Below are positions 9,317-19,431 of a stretch of DNA of 64,000 nt, piece after piece. The notes below the pieces were generated by a model. It ran no database searches and was not told the origin of the DNA. It saw nothing but the letters and a program-made list of their open reading frames with translations. Both the position numbers and the translations under genes were made by a program. The DNA is from Pseudomonadota bacterium (GTDB taxonomy: Bacteria; Pseudomonadota; Gammaproteobacteria; Burkholderiales; JABEVD01), in assembly GCA_021848825.1 (NCBI GenBank), contig JAJZTQ010000001.1:124001-188000 (forward strand). The letters are read 5' to 3'. Within the stretch, counting starts at the first letter, position 1. Every line of letters begins with the position of its first letter.

Positions 9317-12018
9317 AGGAAAGCTGGCTCTCCGGGGCGAACGCGGCTTATGTCGAAACCCTTTTCGACGATTTTCTGGCAAACCCGGAATCGGTTGCCG
9401 AAGCATGGCGCAGCGCCTTTTCGGTGCTGCCTGAAAGCGCGCCTGAAAAGGGTGCCGACCGGCGGCAGATTGCAGTGCTCCAGCTCATCAATGCCTATCG
9501 CTTTCTCGGATTGCGCAAGGCGAATCTCGATCCATTGAATCGCCAGAAAGCGGGACAGCCGGAAGAACTCGATCCTGCCCATTACGGCCTCGATGATTCG
9601 GACATGGACGTGATCTTCGACACGGGATCATTTGTCGGACAAAAGGCCGCGTCTTTGCGCGAAATTCTGGATGCGCTGAAAAAAACCTACTGCGGATCCA
9701 TAGGCATCGAATACATGTACATCAGCGAAAACGCCCAGAAGCGCTGGATACAGGGAAGATTCGAGGGCAGGCGCTCGCAGCCCGATTTTCCGCCGCAATT
9801 CCGCAAGCATATATTGCAGAGGCTGACCGAGGCGGAAACCTTCGAGCGCTACCTGCATGAAAGATATGTCGGGCAGAAGCGATTTTCCCTGGAGGGAGGG
9901 GAAAGCCTGATTCCCCTTCTCGATCATCTGCTGCAGAAAGCCGGTTCGGCGGGCGTGCAGGAGGTCGTGATCGGCATGGCCCACAGGGGAAGGCTCAACG
10001 TGCTCGCCAACACACTCGGCAGGATGCCTGCGGAACTCTTCTCGGAGTTCGAGGGCAAGGAAGCGGGGGCGCTCTCTTCAGGAGACGTCAAATATCATCA
10101 GGGATTCTCGTCCGACATCAAGACGTCGAATGGGGCCATGCATGTCACCCTTGCGTTCAATCCTTCGCATCTCGAGATCGTCAATCCCGTGGTCGAAGGC
10201 TCGGTCAGGGCGCGTCAGCACAGGAGACGCGACTTCGATGGAAAGCAGGTTCTGCCAGTCCTGATCCACGGGGATGCCGCCTTTTCTGGCCAGGGCGTGG
10301 TGATGGAGACCCTCAATCTTTCCAAGACCAGGGGATACGGCACGGGCGGCACGGTGCATGTGGTTATCAACAACCAGATCGGCTTCACCACGTCGGACCC
10401 GAGGGACACGCGCTCCACGCTCTACTGCACCGATGTGGGCAAGATGGTGGAAGCCCCGATTTTCCATGTCAACTCGGATGATCCGGAGGCGCTGCTGATG
10501 GTGACGGAAATCGCCCTGGATTTCAGGAATTTTTTCCAGAAGGATGTGATCATCGACATGGTCTGCTACAGGCGCCATGGACACAACGAGCAGGACGAAC
10601 CGCTCGTCACGCAGCCGCTCATGTACAAGATCATCAACGCTCATCCGGGGACGCGAGAACGCTACGCGAAAAAGCTGGAAGAGCAAGGGGTGATCGAAAA
10701 AGGCGAGGCTGAAAGGATGATCGAGGCATTCAGGTCGGCCCTGGACAGCGGACAGCATCCCAATGCCAACTTCCTGAAAGAGGCAAAAAATCCGTTTTCC
10801 TCCAACTGGTCGAGATTCAGGGAAACGAAGTGGAGCGACGAGGCCGATACCGCAATCCCGATCGATGCGCTCAAGCACCTTGCCGAAAGGTTGACGGACA
10901 TTCCGGAAAAATTCAGGCTCCATCCCAGAGTCGAGAAAATCATCTCGGACAGGCGCGATATGGGGATGGGAAAGCTCCCGATAGACTGGGGCATGGCGGA
11001 GAACCTCGCCTATGCATCGCTTCTCGAGGCGGGTTACCCTGTCAGGATTTCGGGACAGGATGTAGGTCGGGGCACTTTCTTCCACAGGCATGCCGTGCTC
11101 CATGACCAGAACAGGGAAAAATGGGACGAAGGCATCTACATTCCGCTGCAGCATGTTGCTGATGGTCAGGCGGATTGCGCCATCGTCGACTCCGTGCTTT
11201 CGGAGGAAGCCGTGCTCGGCTTCGAATACGGCTATGCGACTGCCGAGCCCGACGAACTCGTGATATGGGAAGCGCAATTCGGCGATTTCGCAAACGGCGC
11301 GCAGGTCGTCATCGACCAGTTCATCACCTCGGGCGAGGCGAAATGGGGAAGGCTTTGCGGACTCGTGATGATGCTTCCTCACGGACATGAAGGTCAGGGG
11401 CCGGAGCACTCGTCGGCCAGGATAGAGCGCTATCTTCAGCTCTGCGCAGACTACAACATCCAGATCTGCGTGCCATCCACCCCTGCCCAGATGTTTCATC
11501 TGCTTAGGCGCCAGATGATCAGGCCGTACCGAAAGCCCCTGATTCTTTTTACGCCCAAAAGCCTGCTGAGGCACAAGGATTCGGTATCGACGCTCGACGA
11601 GCTTGCAAGCGGGAAATTCCTGCCCGTGACCGGGGAAGAAGACGATTCGATCGAAACGGAAAAGGTGAAGCGGATCATATTCTGCGCAGGGAAGATCTAT
11701 TTCGAGCTTGTCAGGGCAAGGAGGGAGAAGGGCATTTCGGACGTGGCGATCGTGCGCATCAACCAGCTCTATCCTTTTCCTCATGACGACTTCAAGGCCG
11801 AAATCGATCGCTATCGCCATGCGAAGGAGATACTCTGGTGCCAGGAAGAGCCGAGGAACCAGGGCGCATGGCGCCAGATCGAGCATTATCTCCTGAGGCA
11901 TATCGGGGAAAAGAAACTGCTTTCTTCCATGCGATCCTCGTCCGCTTCCCCCGCAGCGGGCTATTATGCGAAATATCAGGCGAGACAGAAGGAACTTGTC
12001 GACGCCGCTTTTGCCTAG
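9313..12018 (+). CDS. sucA: 2-oxoglutarate dehydrogenase E1 component
   Basis: SucA/OdhA, 901 residues, thiamine-diphosphate-dependent decarboxylase of the 2-oxoglutarate dehydrogenase complex. The N-terminal E2-binding segment ([20 protein letters not shown]) is present. Other marks are [33 protein letters not shown], the ThDP/Mg region ([15 protein letters not shown] and [12 protein letters not shown]), [11 protein letters not shown] and the C-terminal [12 protein letters not shown]. The start ATG overlaps the gltA stop. Its presence argues against the truncated TCA cycle of many obligate autotrophs. Confidence 0.97.
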   Translation: MKESWLSGANAAYVETLFDDFLANPESVAEAWRSAFSVLPESAPEKGADRRQIAVLQLINAYRFLGLRKANLDPLNRQKAGQPEELDPAHYGLDDSDMDVIFDTGSFVGQKAASLREILDALKKTYCGSIGIEYMYISENAQKRWIQGRFEGRRSQPDFPPQFRKHILQRLTEAETFERYLHERYVGQKRFSLEGGESLIPLLDHLLQKAGSAGVQEVVIGMAHRGRLNVLANTLGRMPAELFSEFEGKEAGALSSGDVKYHQGFSSDIKTSNGAMHVTLAFNPSHLEIVNPVVEGSVRARQHRRRDFDGKQVLPVLIHGDAAFSGQGVVMETLNLSKTRGYGTGGTVHVVINNQIGFTTSDPRDTRSTLYCTDVGKMVEAPIFHVNSDDPEALLMVTEIALDFRNFFQKDVIIDMVCYRRHGHNEQDEPLVTQPLMYKIINAHPGTRERYAKKLEEQGVIEKGEAERMIEAFRSALDSGQHPNANFLKEAKNPFSSNWSRFRETKWSDEADTAIPIDALKHLAERLTDIPEKFRLHPRVEKIISDRRDMGMGKLPIDWGMAENLAYASLLEAGYPVRISGQDVGRGTFFHRHAVLHDQNREKWDEGIYIPLQHVADGQADCAIVDSVLSEEAVLGFEYGYATAEPDELVIWEAQFGDFANGAQVVIDQFITSGEAKWGRLCGLVMMLPHGHEGQGPEHSSARIERYLQLCADYNIQICVPSTPAQMFHLLRRQMIRPYRKPLILFTPKSLLRHKDSVSTLDELASGKFLPVTGEEDDSIETEKVKRIIFCAGKIYFELVRARREKGISDVAIVRINQLYPFPHDDFKAEIDRYRHAKEILWCQEEPRNQGAWRQIEHYLLRHIGEKKLLSSMRSSSASPAAGYYAKYQARQKELVDAAFA

Positions 12019-12026
12019 GAGAACCC

Positions 12027-13139
12027 ATGCTGATCGAAGTCAAAGTTCCGCAGCTTTCTGAATCCGTATCGGAGGCAACCCTGCTTACCTGGAACAGGAA
12101 GGAAGGCGAATATGTCGAAAGGGGGGAAAACCTGATCGACATCGAGACGGACAAGGTCGTGCTCGAAACGCCTGCGGTACAGGCAGGATTGCTTTCCAGG
12201 ATATTGAAGGAGGAAGGGAGCATCGTCACCAGCGGGGAAGTCATCGCGATGCTGGATACCGAAGGCAAACCGCCCGAAGCAAAGGCGCCGGCGCCGGCGC
12301 CGGAGAAGCCAATCCTGATGCCTGCTGCGAAAAGGCATGTCGAGGCGCTGGGGCTTAATGCAGAAGAAATGAAGGGCAGCGGAAAGGGGGGGCGCATCAC
12401 CAAGCAGGATGTGATTGCCCATGCCAAGCCTGAAGGCGAAAGAGGCACAAGGCGCGTTCCGATGTCGCGCGTCAGGGCAAGGATCGCGCAAAGGCTGGTG
12501 GAATCCCAGAGAAATGCCGCTATCCTCACCACCTTCAACGAAGTCGACATGCATGCCGTCGTCGAGTTGAGAAGCCGATATCGCGAAAGATTCGAGAAGG
12601 AGCACGGCGTCAAGCTCGGATTCATGTCCTTTTTCGTCAAGGCAGCGGTTTCCGCGCTGCATCATTTCCCGATGCTCAATGCCTCGATCGAAGGAAACGA
12701 CATCGTCCATCACGACTATTTCGACATCGGCATTGCAGTGGGGACCGAGCGCGGACTGGTCGTTCCGGTGTTGCGGGATGCAGACAAGCTTTCCTTCGAG
12801 GACATCGAGAAGCGCATCGTGGATTTCGGCAAGCGCGCCAGGGAAGGCAAGCTTGCGCTAGACGAGCTCGAAGGCGGGACATTCTCGATCACCAATGGCG
12901 GCATTTACGGGTCCATGCTTTCCACCCCCATCATCAATCCTCCCCAGAGCGCGATACTCGGGATCCATGCGATGAAGGAGAGGCCGGTTGTCGAGGACGG
13001 CAAGATCGTCATCAGGCCGATGATCTATCTTGCGCTGTCCTACGATCACAGGCTCATAGACGGGCGGGAGGCGGTGCAGGCGCTGGTTGCGATCAAGGAG
13101 GACATCGAGGATCCGACCAGGCTCTTGCTGGAGATCTGA
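12027..13139 (+). CDS. sucB: 2-oxoglutarate dehydrogenase E2, dihydrolipoyl succinyltransferase
   Basis: SucB/OdhB, 370 residues. One lipoyl domain carries the modified Lys in [10 protein letters not shown] (about residue 43). A short Ala/Pro linker ([12 protein letters not shown]) and a peripheral-subunit-binding domain ([17 protein letters not shown]) follow, then the catalytic core with the active-site [13 protein letters not shown]. The linker is short, so the protein is at the small end of the family. TAGGAGAACCC precedes the ATG at 12027; the track ORF begins too early, inside sucA. Confidence 0.96.
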   Translation: MLIEVKVPQLSESVSEATLLTWNRKEGEYVERGENLIDIETDKVVLETPAVQAGLLSRILKEEGSIVTSGEVIAMLDTEGKPPEAKAPAPAPEKPILMPAAKRHVEALGLNAEEMKGSGKGGRITKQDVIAHAKPEGERGTRRVPMSRVRARIAQRLVESQRNAAILTTFNEVDMHAVVELRSRYRERFEKEHGVKLGFMSFFVKAAVSALHHFPMLNASIEGNDIVHHDYFDIGIAVGTERGLVVPVLRDADKLSFEDIEKRIVDFGKRAREGKLALDELEGGTFSITNGGIYGSMLSTPIINPPQSAILGIHAMKERPVVEDGKIVIRPMIYLALSYDHRLIDGREAVQALVAIKEDIEDPTRLLLEI

Positions 13140-13140
13140 G

Positions 13141-14541
13141 ATGTACGATGTCGCCGTGATAGGTGCAGGCCCGGGGGGGTATGTCGCAGCGATACGCTGT
13201 GCGCAGCTCGGCTTGAGGACAATCTGCATCGACGACCGGGAAAAGGACGGCAAGGCGGCCCTGGGCGGGACCTGCCTGAACGTCGGCTGCATCCCTTCCA
13301 AGGCATTGCTCGAATCCTCCGAGCATTTCGAGAAAGCGAAGCTCGATTTCGCGCTCCACGGAATATCGACAGGTGAAATGTCGATCGATCTTGCCGTCAT
13401 GCAGAAAAGAAAACAGCAGATCGTGGATGCCCATACTTCCGGAATCGCTTTCCTTTTCAGGAAGAACGGGGTCGAATCGATGCTGGGGCGAGCGCGCATC
13501 GCCTCTGCTGGCGAAAGCTGCAGCATCGAGGTTTCGGGAAAGAGGATCGAAACTGCGCATGTCATCATCGCCACGGGATCCAGCCCGCGGACAATCGAAG
13601 GCATTCCTTTCGGCGAGAAAATAGTCGACAGCACCGGGGCGCTCGCCTTTAGAGCCATACCCGAAAAACTGGGGATCGTCGGCGCAGGCGTGATAGGCCT
13701 GGAACTCGGCAGCATCTGGAGGAGATTGGGGAGCGACGTGACCCTGTTTGATGCGCTCCCGGATTTCCTTCCTCTGGCGGACCAAAGCATTTCGAAGGAG
13801 GCGTTGAGAATTTTCAGGAAACAATCCGGATGGCGCATCCGTCTCGGAACAAGGCTGATTTCAGCCGAGGAGCATGAAGATGGGGTCGCAGTGAAATTCG
13901 AGGAAAACGGCAAAGCGGTGGAAGAAAAATTCGAAAGGCTGATCGTGGCTGTCGGACGGACGCCGAATTCGCAAGATATCGCCCATCCTTCGCTGAATCT
14001 CGACATCGATGAGCGCGGTTTCATCGCCGTCGACGAGCGCTGCAAAACAAGTCTGAAGAACGTCTACGCCATAGGAGACGTGGCCGGTGGAGCGATGCTC
14101 GCCCACAAGGCTTCGGAAGAAGGCGTCATGGTTGCGGAATCGATTGCCGGATCGAAGCCGGTTCATGATGCCTCGCTCGTGCCGAATGTCATCTATACGG
14201 ATCCCGAGATAGCCTGGGTCGGGAAGACGGAAAGCCAACTGAGAAAAGAGGGGATCGAATACAGGATAGGCCAATTTCCCTTCTCTGCAAACGGCAGGGC
14301 CCGGGTGATCGGCAGTGCGCAGGGTTTCGTCAAAATGCTGGCTGAGGCCGACACCGACAGATTGCTCGGCGTGCACATCATCGGGCCTCAGGCGTCAGAG
14401 CTGATCTCGGAGGCCGTTTTGTCGTTGGCGTTTTCCGCGTCGAGCGAGGACATCGGGTGCACCATCCATGCTCACCCCACGCTTTCGGAAGCGCTCCGGG
14501 AAGCGGCCCTGGCCGTGACGGCGCGGGCGCTACACATTTGA
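13141..14541 (+). CDS. lpdA: dihydrolipoyl dehydrogenase (E3)
   Basis: LpdA, 466 residues, reoxidises dihydrolipoamide with NAD. The FAD Rossmann motif GAGPGGYVAAIRCAQLG and the redox-active disulfide GGTCLNVGCIPSK are followed by the NAD motif GAGVIGLELGSIW. The second FAD motif is YAIGDV, and the C-terminal base is in HAHPTLSEALREAAL. The ATG follows the sucB stop by one base and is preceded by GGAGATCTGAG. It is the last gene of the sdh-gltA-suc operon; sucCD and acn are not in the window. Confidence 0.96.
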   Translation: MYDVAVIGAGPGGYVAAIRCAQLGLRTICIDDREKDGKAALGGTCLNVGCIPSKALLESSEHFEKAKLDFALHGISTGEMSIDLAVMQKRKQQIVDAHTSGIAFLFRKNGVESMLGRARIASAGESCSIEVSGKRIETAHVIIATGSSPRTIEGIPFGEKIVDSTGALAFRAIPEKLGIVGAGVIGLELGSIWRRLGSDVTLFDALPDFLPLADQSISKEALRIFRKQSGWRIRLGTRLISAEEHEDGVAVKFEENGKAVEEKFERLIVAVGRTPNSQDIAHPSLNLDIDERGFIAVDERCKTSLKNVYAIGDVAGGAMLAHKASEEGVMVAESIAGSKPVHDASLVPNVIYTDPEIAWVGKTESQLRKEGIEYRIGQFPFSANGRARVIGSAQGFVKMLAEADTDRLLGVHIIGPQASELISEAVLSLAFSASSEDIGCTIHAHPTLSEALREAALAVTARALHI

Positions 14542-14580
14542 TTTGCCACCTGTTAATATTGAAGTTTTCGGCATAAAGAG

Positions 14581-14931
14581 ATGCAGTCTTTCACCTGGCA
14601 GGAATTGCTGATCGGCGTGATCGTCGCCCTGGCGTTTTACGTCACGGAACTGCTCGTATTTCTCGGTGCATCCGGAAGGAAGAAAGAAATCCGTTTCGAT
14701 CGAGGAGAGATCGAAGACCTGAAGGAAGCGCTGGCCGAATTGCGCGCCCAGCAGGGCCTCATGCAGAAGGAAATCGAGCGGCTGAGGGATGCCTCCGATA
14801 CGCCTGCGCCTTATGCCCAGGCGATCAGGATGGTGAGGCAGGGCATGGGGCCGGCAGAAATCGCTGCAGCCTGCGACATTTCCAAGGGGGAAGCAGAACT
14901 CATCGCATCCCTTCACAGAGGAAAGAGCTAG
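14581..14931 (+). CDS. DUF2802 family protein
   Basis: 116 residues: an N-terminal transmembrane helix (ELLIGVIVALAFYVTELLVFLG), a charged coiled coil (residues ~38-75), and the small C-terminal HTH-like DUF2802 domain (YAQAIRMVRQGMGPAEIAAACDISKGEAELIASLHR). Members are widespread in beta- and gammaproteobacteria and have no firm function. It ends one base before the converging stop of the next gene. Confidence 0.75.
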   Translation: MQSFTWQELLIGVIVALAFYVTELLVFLGASGRKKEIRFDRGEIEDLKEALAELRAQQGLMQKEIERLRDASDTPAPYAQAIRMVRQGMGPAEIAAACDISKGEAELIASLHRGKS

Positions 14932-14932
14932 C

Positions 14933-15259
14933 TCAGACGACTTCGTCTATGGCAGTCGTGACGTCGCTCTTTCTCTGATTCTTCCTGCGCCTATCCGTCC
15001 CCGATCTCAGGTCGTAGAGCACGGGCGTGCTCTGCAATCTCCTGCAGTATTTTCGCCGCTCATCCTCGCTGCGCTCGTGAAAAACCTGTTCCTGCTGGAC
15101 GGGGTTGCGGGGAACAGGCTTCCTGACTGGCTTGAAGTTGAAAGGGATAGTGGCGGGCGCTTCGGAAGCCGCTTCAGCCGGCTTCGGCGCATAAACGCGT
15201 TTGACTTCATGCTCTTCCCCGGTCTTTATCGGGGGGCTGTTCACCGGAACGAACTGCAT
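14933..15259 (-). CDS. conserved hypothetical protein, basic and disordered
   Basis: 108 residues, rich in Pro, Arg and Glu, with no membrane segment. The C-terminal part carries a repeated Arg-rich pattern (ERRKYCRRLQSTPVLYDLRSGTDRRRKNQRK) seen in small uncharacterised betaproteobacterial proteins. The ATG at 15259 has an ideal AAGGAGAACCC site; the track ORF adds 32 upstream residues that are not needed. It is divergent from the PHP gene. Confidence 0.65.
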   Translation of the reverse strand: MQFVPVNSPPIKTGEEHEVKRVYAPKPAEAASEAPATIPFNFKPVRKPVPRNPVQQEQVFHERSEDERRKYCRRLQSTPVLYDLRSGTDRRRKNQRKSDVTTAIDEVV

Positions 15260-15348
15260 GGGTTCTCCTTCAAGGAGATTATAGACAAAAACGTTTTTGA
15301 ATGCGCTCCGATTTGATATGATTGGGGCTGCCAAATGAACGCCAATCC

Positions 15349-16182
15349 ATGCCAAATATCGACCTGCATTGCCATTCCAACATCTCTGACGGTGTCCTTT
15401 CTCCAGGCGAACTGGTTCTGCGTGCCGCCGGAAATGGCGTCGATATTCTTGCCCTGACCGACCATGACGACTGCGACGGCCTCACCGAGGCGAGGCGCGC
15501 TGCGCGCTCGAGCGGCATCAGGCTCTTGAATGGCGTCGAGATTTCAGTGACCTGGAGAGGCAGGACCCTGCATATCGTCGGGATAGAAATCGATCCTGAA
15601 AATCCGGATCTCGTTCAGGGCCTGGAATCGATCAGGAAGGGGCGGGCGGAGCGCGCGAGACTGATTGCGGAAGGCCTGTCCAGGGCAGGGATTTCGGGAA
15701 GCCTCGAAGGGGCCTATGCATTCGCCGCCAACAAGAACCTGATCGGCAGGACGCATTTTGCCCGGTATCTTGTCGAGAAAGGGTATGCAAAGGATGTTCA
15801 GGGCGTTTTCAGGAAATATCTGGTGAGCGGCAAGCCTGGATATGTCGCTCATCAATGGGCCGAACTGGGGGAAGCCGTGGGCTGGATAAGAAAAAGCGGC
15901 GGGCTCGCCGTGATCGCCCATCCCGGGCGCTATGAATTGAGCGCGGGGGCATTGAATGCGCTGCTTTCGGAATTCAGGGAAGCAGGCGGGATCGGTCTGG
16001 AAGTGGTGACGGCCAGTCATACCCTCGACGTGGCGATGCGATTTTGCGAGTTGGCAAGGCGTTTCGATCTTTTCGCATCGCTAGGGTCCGATTTTCACAG
16101 CCCTCAGGAGAGCAGGATGGATGTCGGCAAGCTCCCCCCTCTGCCCTCAGGGTGCAGGCCGATCCTGGAGGCGCTTCACTGA
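15349..16182 (+). CDS. PHP-domain phosphoesterase (RNase AM / 3',5'-nucleotide phosphatase type)
   Basis: 277 residues of the PHP family related to E. coli YciV. Metal-binding motifs are DLHCHSNISDG, LTDHDDCDG, GVEIS, the His in HIVGIEID, VIAHPGRY and the C-terminal GSDFHSP. Relatives trim short RNA ends and hydrolyse 3',5'-bisphosphonucleosides. The ATG at 15349 starts right at the first motif; a TTG nine codons upstream is the alternative. The stop overlaps the start of yciO, and the PHP-yciO pairing is common in proteobacteria. Confidence 0.9.
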   Translation: MPNIDLHCHSNISDGVLSPGELVLRAAGNGVDILALTDHDDCDGLTEARRAARSSGIRLLNGVEISVTWRGRTLHIVGIEIDPENPDLVQGLESIRKGRAERARLIAEGLSRAGISGSLEGAYAFAANKNLIGRTHFARYLVEKGYAKDVQGVFRKYLVSGKPGYVAHQWAELGEAVGWIRKSGGLAVIAHPGRYELSAGALNALLSEFREAGGIGLEVVTASHTLDVAMRFCELARRFDLFASLGSDFHSPQESRMDVGKLPPLPSGCRPILEALH

Positions 16183-16808
16183 TGGCGCAGTTTTTTTCCG
16201 TTCACCCGAAGAATCCCCAGCAGCGCCTCATCAGATTGGCAGTGGAGATATTGAACGAAGGCGGCGTCATCGTCTATCCGACCGATTCCTGTTATGCCCT
16301 GGGCTGCAGGATAGGCGACAAGGAGGCCATGTCGAGAATACGCGCCATCAGGCAAGTGGACGAAAAGCATCACTTCACGCTCGTCTGCAAGGATCTTTCC
16401 AGCATCTCCCATTATGCGCAGGTCGACAACAGGCAATACAGGCTCCTCAAATCTTCCACGCCGGGAAGCTATACTTTCATTCTCAAGGCGACAAGGGAAG
16501 TGCCGAAAAGGCTGCAGCACCCGAAGCGCAACACGATAGGCATCAGGGTTCCGGACAATGTGGTGGTGCAGCATCTGCTCGATGCCCTGAATGAGCCGAT
16601 CTTGAGCACGACCCTGCTCCTTCCGGGAGAGGATATGCCATTGAACGACGCCGAAGTGATCAGGGAAAGGCTAGAAAATCAGGTCGATCTCGTCATGGAT
16701 GGCGGCCCATGCGGGATAGAAATGACTACCGTGGTCGATCTGACAGAAGATCCGCCGGCTTTGCTGAGGAAAGGGGCGGGTTCGCTGGCTCCCTTCGGGA
16801 TATCATGA
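16182..16808 (+). CDS. yciO: YciO/Sua5/YrdC family protein
   Basis: 208 residues of the YrdC-like fold, YciO branch. Visible family motifs are GGVIVYPTDSCYALGC, the ATP/carbamoyl region PGSYTFILKATREVPKRL, RNTIGIRVPDN and ILSTTLLLPGE. TsaC itself makes threonylcarbamoyl-AMP for tRNA t6A; YciO members are close relatives with a less certain role. The start overlaps the previous stop (TGATG), and the stop overlaps the M50 protease start (ATGA). Confidence 0.9.
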   Translation: MAQFFSVHPKNPQQRLIRLAVEILNEGGVIVYPTDSCYALGCRIGDKEAMSRIRAIRQVDEKHHFTLVCKDLSSISHYAQVDNRQYRLLKSSTPGSYTFILKATREVPKRLQHPKRNTIGIRVPDNVVVQHLLDALNEPILSTTLLLPGEDMPLNDAEVIRERLENQVDLVMDGGPCGIEMTTVVDLTEDPPALLRKGAGSLAPFGIS

Positions 16809-17455
16809 TGGATGCATCGAATTTCATACAGGCGGCAGCGATTTATGCCATTCCCATCATATTCGCGATCACCTTCCATGAGGCGGCGCATGGCTATGTG
16901 GCGAAGCATTTCGGCGACATGACGGCCTACATGCAGGGCAGGGTGAGCCTCAACCCCTTTCATCACATCGATCCGATCGGCACCATCGTCATCCCCCTTG
17001 TTTCCCTCGCCTTGGGCGGATTTCTATTCGGCTGGGCAAAACCCGTGCCAATCAATTTCGGCGCATTGAGAAATCCGAAGAAGGACATGCTCTGGGTTGC
17101 CATAGCGGGACCCGGATCGAATCTCATCATGGCGTTGTTCTGGGCGTTCATGCTCAAGATCGCAACCATGATGCCCGGCAGTTATTTCGCTTCCCCGCTT
17201 ACCGTCATGGCCAACATGGGCGTGCAAATCAACATCGTGCTGATGATGCTCAACCTGCTGCCGATTCCGCCTCTGGACGGCGGCCGGGTGATGGTCAGTC
17301 TGCTTCCTGCAAGACGGGCCTACCAGCTTGCCAAAATCGAGCCATACGGCATAATCATACTTGTCGTACTGCTTTTTTCAGGCATTCTCGGCGGAATCAT
17401 CGGGCCCCTGATCAATATCACCAGAGGCCTGATCTTGCAACTGTTTGGCTTATAA
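16805..17455 (+). CDS. site-2 protease family membrane metalloprotease (M50)
   Basis: 216 residues, about six transmembrane helices. The zinc motif FHEAAHGYVA (HExxH) is near residue 24, and the second metal site is in LNLLPIPPLDGGRV (NxxPxPxLDGG). No PDZ domain is present, which places it in the compact Rip1/YwhC-like group. Substrates are unknown. It sits in a YciO-M50-TrpS-ScpA-ScpB run that is conserved in many betaproteobacteria. Confidence 0.92.
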   Translation: MMDASNFIQAAAIYAIPIIFAITFHEAAHGYVAKHFGDMTAYMQGRVSLNPFHHIDPIGTIVIPLVSLALGGFLFGWAKPVPINFGALRNPKKDMLWVAIAGPGSNLIMALFWAFMLKIATMMPGSYFASPLTVMANMGVQINIVLMMLNLLPIPPLDGGRVMVSLLPARRAYQLAKIEPYGIIILVVLLFSGILGGIIGPLINITRGLILQLFGL

Positions 17456-17467
17456 AAAAGGTATAAA

Positions 17468-18670
17468 ATGTTTGCCGACCGAATCCTGTCAGGAATGCGT
17501 CCAACCGGGCACCTTCATCTTGGTCATTATCACGGCGTGCTGAAAAACTGGGTCAACCTGCAGCACGAGCATCCCTGCCTTTTCTTCGTTGCCGACTGGC
17601 ATGCATTGACCACCCATTACGACATGCCCGAAGTGATCGAGGAAAGCGTTTGGGACATGCTGATAGACTGGCTCGCTGCAGGGGTCGATCCGGCGCAGGC
17701 CACGCTGTTCATCCAGTCGAAGGTGCCGGAACATGCGGAATTGCATCTTCTTCTCTCCATGATCACGCCGCTCGGCTGGCTGGAGCGCGTGCCGACCTAC
17801 AAGGACCAGCAGCAGAAGCTTGTCGAGAAGGACCTGGGTACCTACGGATTTCTGGGCTACCCGCTCTTGCAGAGTGCGGATATCCTGATCTACAGGGCGA
17901 CCCATGTGCCGGTCGGAGAGGATCAGGTTCCTCATATCGAATTCACGAGGGAGATTGCAAGGCGTTTCAACCATATTTTCGGCCGCGAGATAGGGTTCGA
18001 GGAGAAGGCCAGAAGCGCCGTGAAGAAGCTCGGCTCGAAAAAGGCGAAACTCTATACGGAACTCAGGTCGCGCTTCCAGGAGCAGGGCGACGTGGAGGCG
18101 TTGGAAGCGGCAAAATCGCTTCTCGACGAGCAGCAGAACCTCAGCATAGGCGACAGGGAAAGACTCTACGGCTACCTGGAAGGGGGGGGCAAGATGATCC
18201 TTTCCGAACCCCAGGCCATGCTGACGAGCGCATCCCGCATGCCCGGGCTCGATGGTCACAAGATGTCGAAATCCTATGGCAACACCATATCGCTCAGGGA
18301 AGAGCAGAAGGATGTCGAGAAGAAGATCCGGACGATGCCGACCGATCCTGCAAGGGTGAGGCGCACCGATCCCGGAGACCCTGAAAAGTGCCCGGTCTGG
18401 CAATTCCATATTGTCTATTCGACCGAGGAAACCTGCGACTGGGTGCAGAAGGGATGCAGAAGCGCGGGAATCGGATGCATCGAATGCAAGCAGCCCGTGA
18501 TCGACGCCGTGCTGAAGGAACAGGAGCCCATGAGGGAAAGGGCTCAGCGCTATCTCGACGATCCCCTGCTTGTCCGCAACATCATCGCGGACGGCTGCGA
18601 AAAGGCCAGAAAGCTTGCCCAGGAAACCATGAGGGAGGTCAGGGAAGTCATGGGGCTCGATTACAGTTGA
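17468..18670 (+). CDS. trpS: tryptophanyl-tRNA synthetase
   Basis: Class I TrpRS, 400 residues. The HIGH-type signature (TGHLHLGHYHGVL) and KMSKS motif (HKMSKSYGN) are intact, as is GEDQVPHIEFTREIARRFN. The protein is longer than the ~334-residue E. coli enzyme because of an insertion before KMSKS (about residues 180-235), a form common in betaproteobacteria. AAGG precedes the ATG. Confidence 0.96.
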   Translation: MFADRILSGMRPTGHLHLGHYHGVLKNWVNLQHEHPCLFFVADWHALTTHYDMPEVIEESVWDMLIDWLAAGVDPAQATLFIQSKVPEHAELHLLLSMITPLGWLERVPTYKDQQQKLVEKDLGTYGFLGYPLLQSADILIYRATHVPVGEDQVPHIEFTREIARRFNHIFGREIGFEEKARSAVKKLGSKKAKLYTELRSRFQEQGDVEALEAAKSLLDEQQNLSIGDRERLYGYLEGGGKMILSEPQAMLTSASRMPGLDGHKMSKSYGNTISLREEQKDVEKKIRTMPTDPARVRRTDPGDPEKCPVWQFHIVYSTEETCDWVQKGCRSAGIGCIECKQPVIDAVLKEQEPMRERAQRYLDDPLLVRNIIADGCEKARKLAQETMREVREVMGLDYS

Positions 18671-18696
18671 TCACGGCGAAGATTCATGGGGAGGCA

Positions 18697-19431
18697 ATGC
18701 TAGAATTGCCTCAGGATCTTTACATACCGCCTGATGCCTTGGAGGTCGTTCTCGACGCCTTCGAAGGTCCGCTCGACCTGCTTCTTTACCTCATCAGAAA
18801 GCACAATCTCGACATTCTGGATATCAGCATGTCCGATCTCACCCGGCAGTACATGGCTTACATCGAAGCTGCCAAGGCGCGTCACGAGCTTGCCGCAGAA
18901 TACCTGCTGATGGCCGCGCTGCTGATCGAAATCAAGTCCCGGATGCTGCTGCCGAAACCTGCCGAAATGGACGGCGAAGTCGATCCCAGGATGGAACTGG
19001 TGAGGCGTCTGCTCGAATACGAAAAAATGAAGCTCGCCGCCGCGGCAATCGATGCGCTCGATCAGGCCGGGCGCGATTTTTTTCTGCCCGCCATCGAGCA
19101 GGACCGGGACGATATTCCCGAACGGCAGGAAGTCGATGTCGATGAGCTGAGGCGGGCATGGCTCGATGTCGTGGCGCGCGCCGGGGTGCAGCATCCCCAC
19201 AAGGTGAAGCGGGAGGAACTGTCCGTAAGGGAGCATATGTCGAGAATCCTGAAAGGGCTCAGAAACAGGGATTTCGCCGAATTCTTCGAATTGTTCGATA
19301 TCCATGCCGGCATTGCCGTTATGGTCGTCACTTTTCTCGCGCTGCTCGAGCTCGTTCGTGAAAGCCTGGTCACGATCGTTCAGGTGGATCCCTTTGGTGC
19401 GATATACGTGAGAGCGGCCAATGAGTCCTGA
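18697..19431 (+). CDS. scpA: segregation and condensation protein A
   Basis: ScpA kleisin, 244 residues, bridges SMC heads in the condensin complex. The N-terminal SMC-binding segment (VVLDAFEGPLDLLLYLIRKHNLDILDI) and the AAEYLLMAALLIEIKSRMLLP helix are typical, as is the C-terminal winged helix (VVTFLALLELVRESLVTIVQ). GGGGAGG lies 3-4 bases before the ATG at 18697. The 3' end overlaps scpB by 11 bases. Confidence 0.94.
   Translation: MLELPQDLYIPPDALEVVLDAFEGPLDLLLYLIRKHNLDILDISMSDLTRQYMAYIEAAKARHELAAEYLLMAALLIEIKSRMLLPKPAEMDGEVDPRMELVRRLLEYEKMKLAAAAIDALDQAGRDFFLPAIEQDRDDIPERQEVDVDELRRAWLDVVARAGVQHPHKVKREELSVREHMSRILKGLRNRDFAEFFELFDIHAGIAVMVVTFLALLELVRESLVTIVQVDPFGAIYVRAANES

Noticed and set aside
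10078-11901. 607-aa minus-strand ORF
   Set aside because: Antisense shadow of sucA; long only because of GC-rich codon structure.
12858-14045. 395-aa minus-strand ORF
   Set aside because: Antisense shadow of lpdA and sucB; low-complexity Ser/Pro-rich translation.
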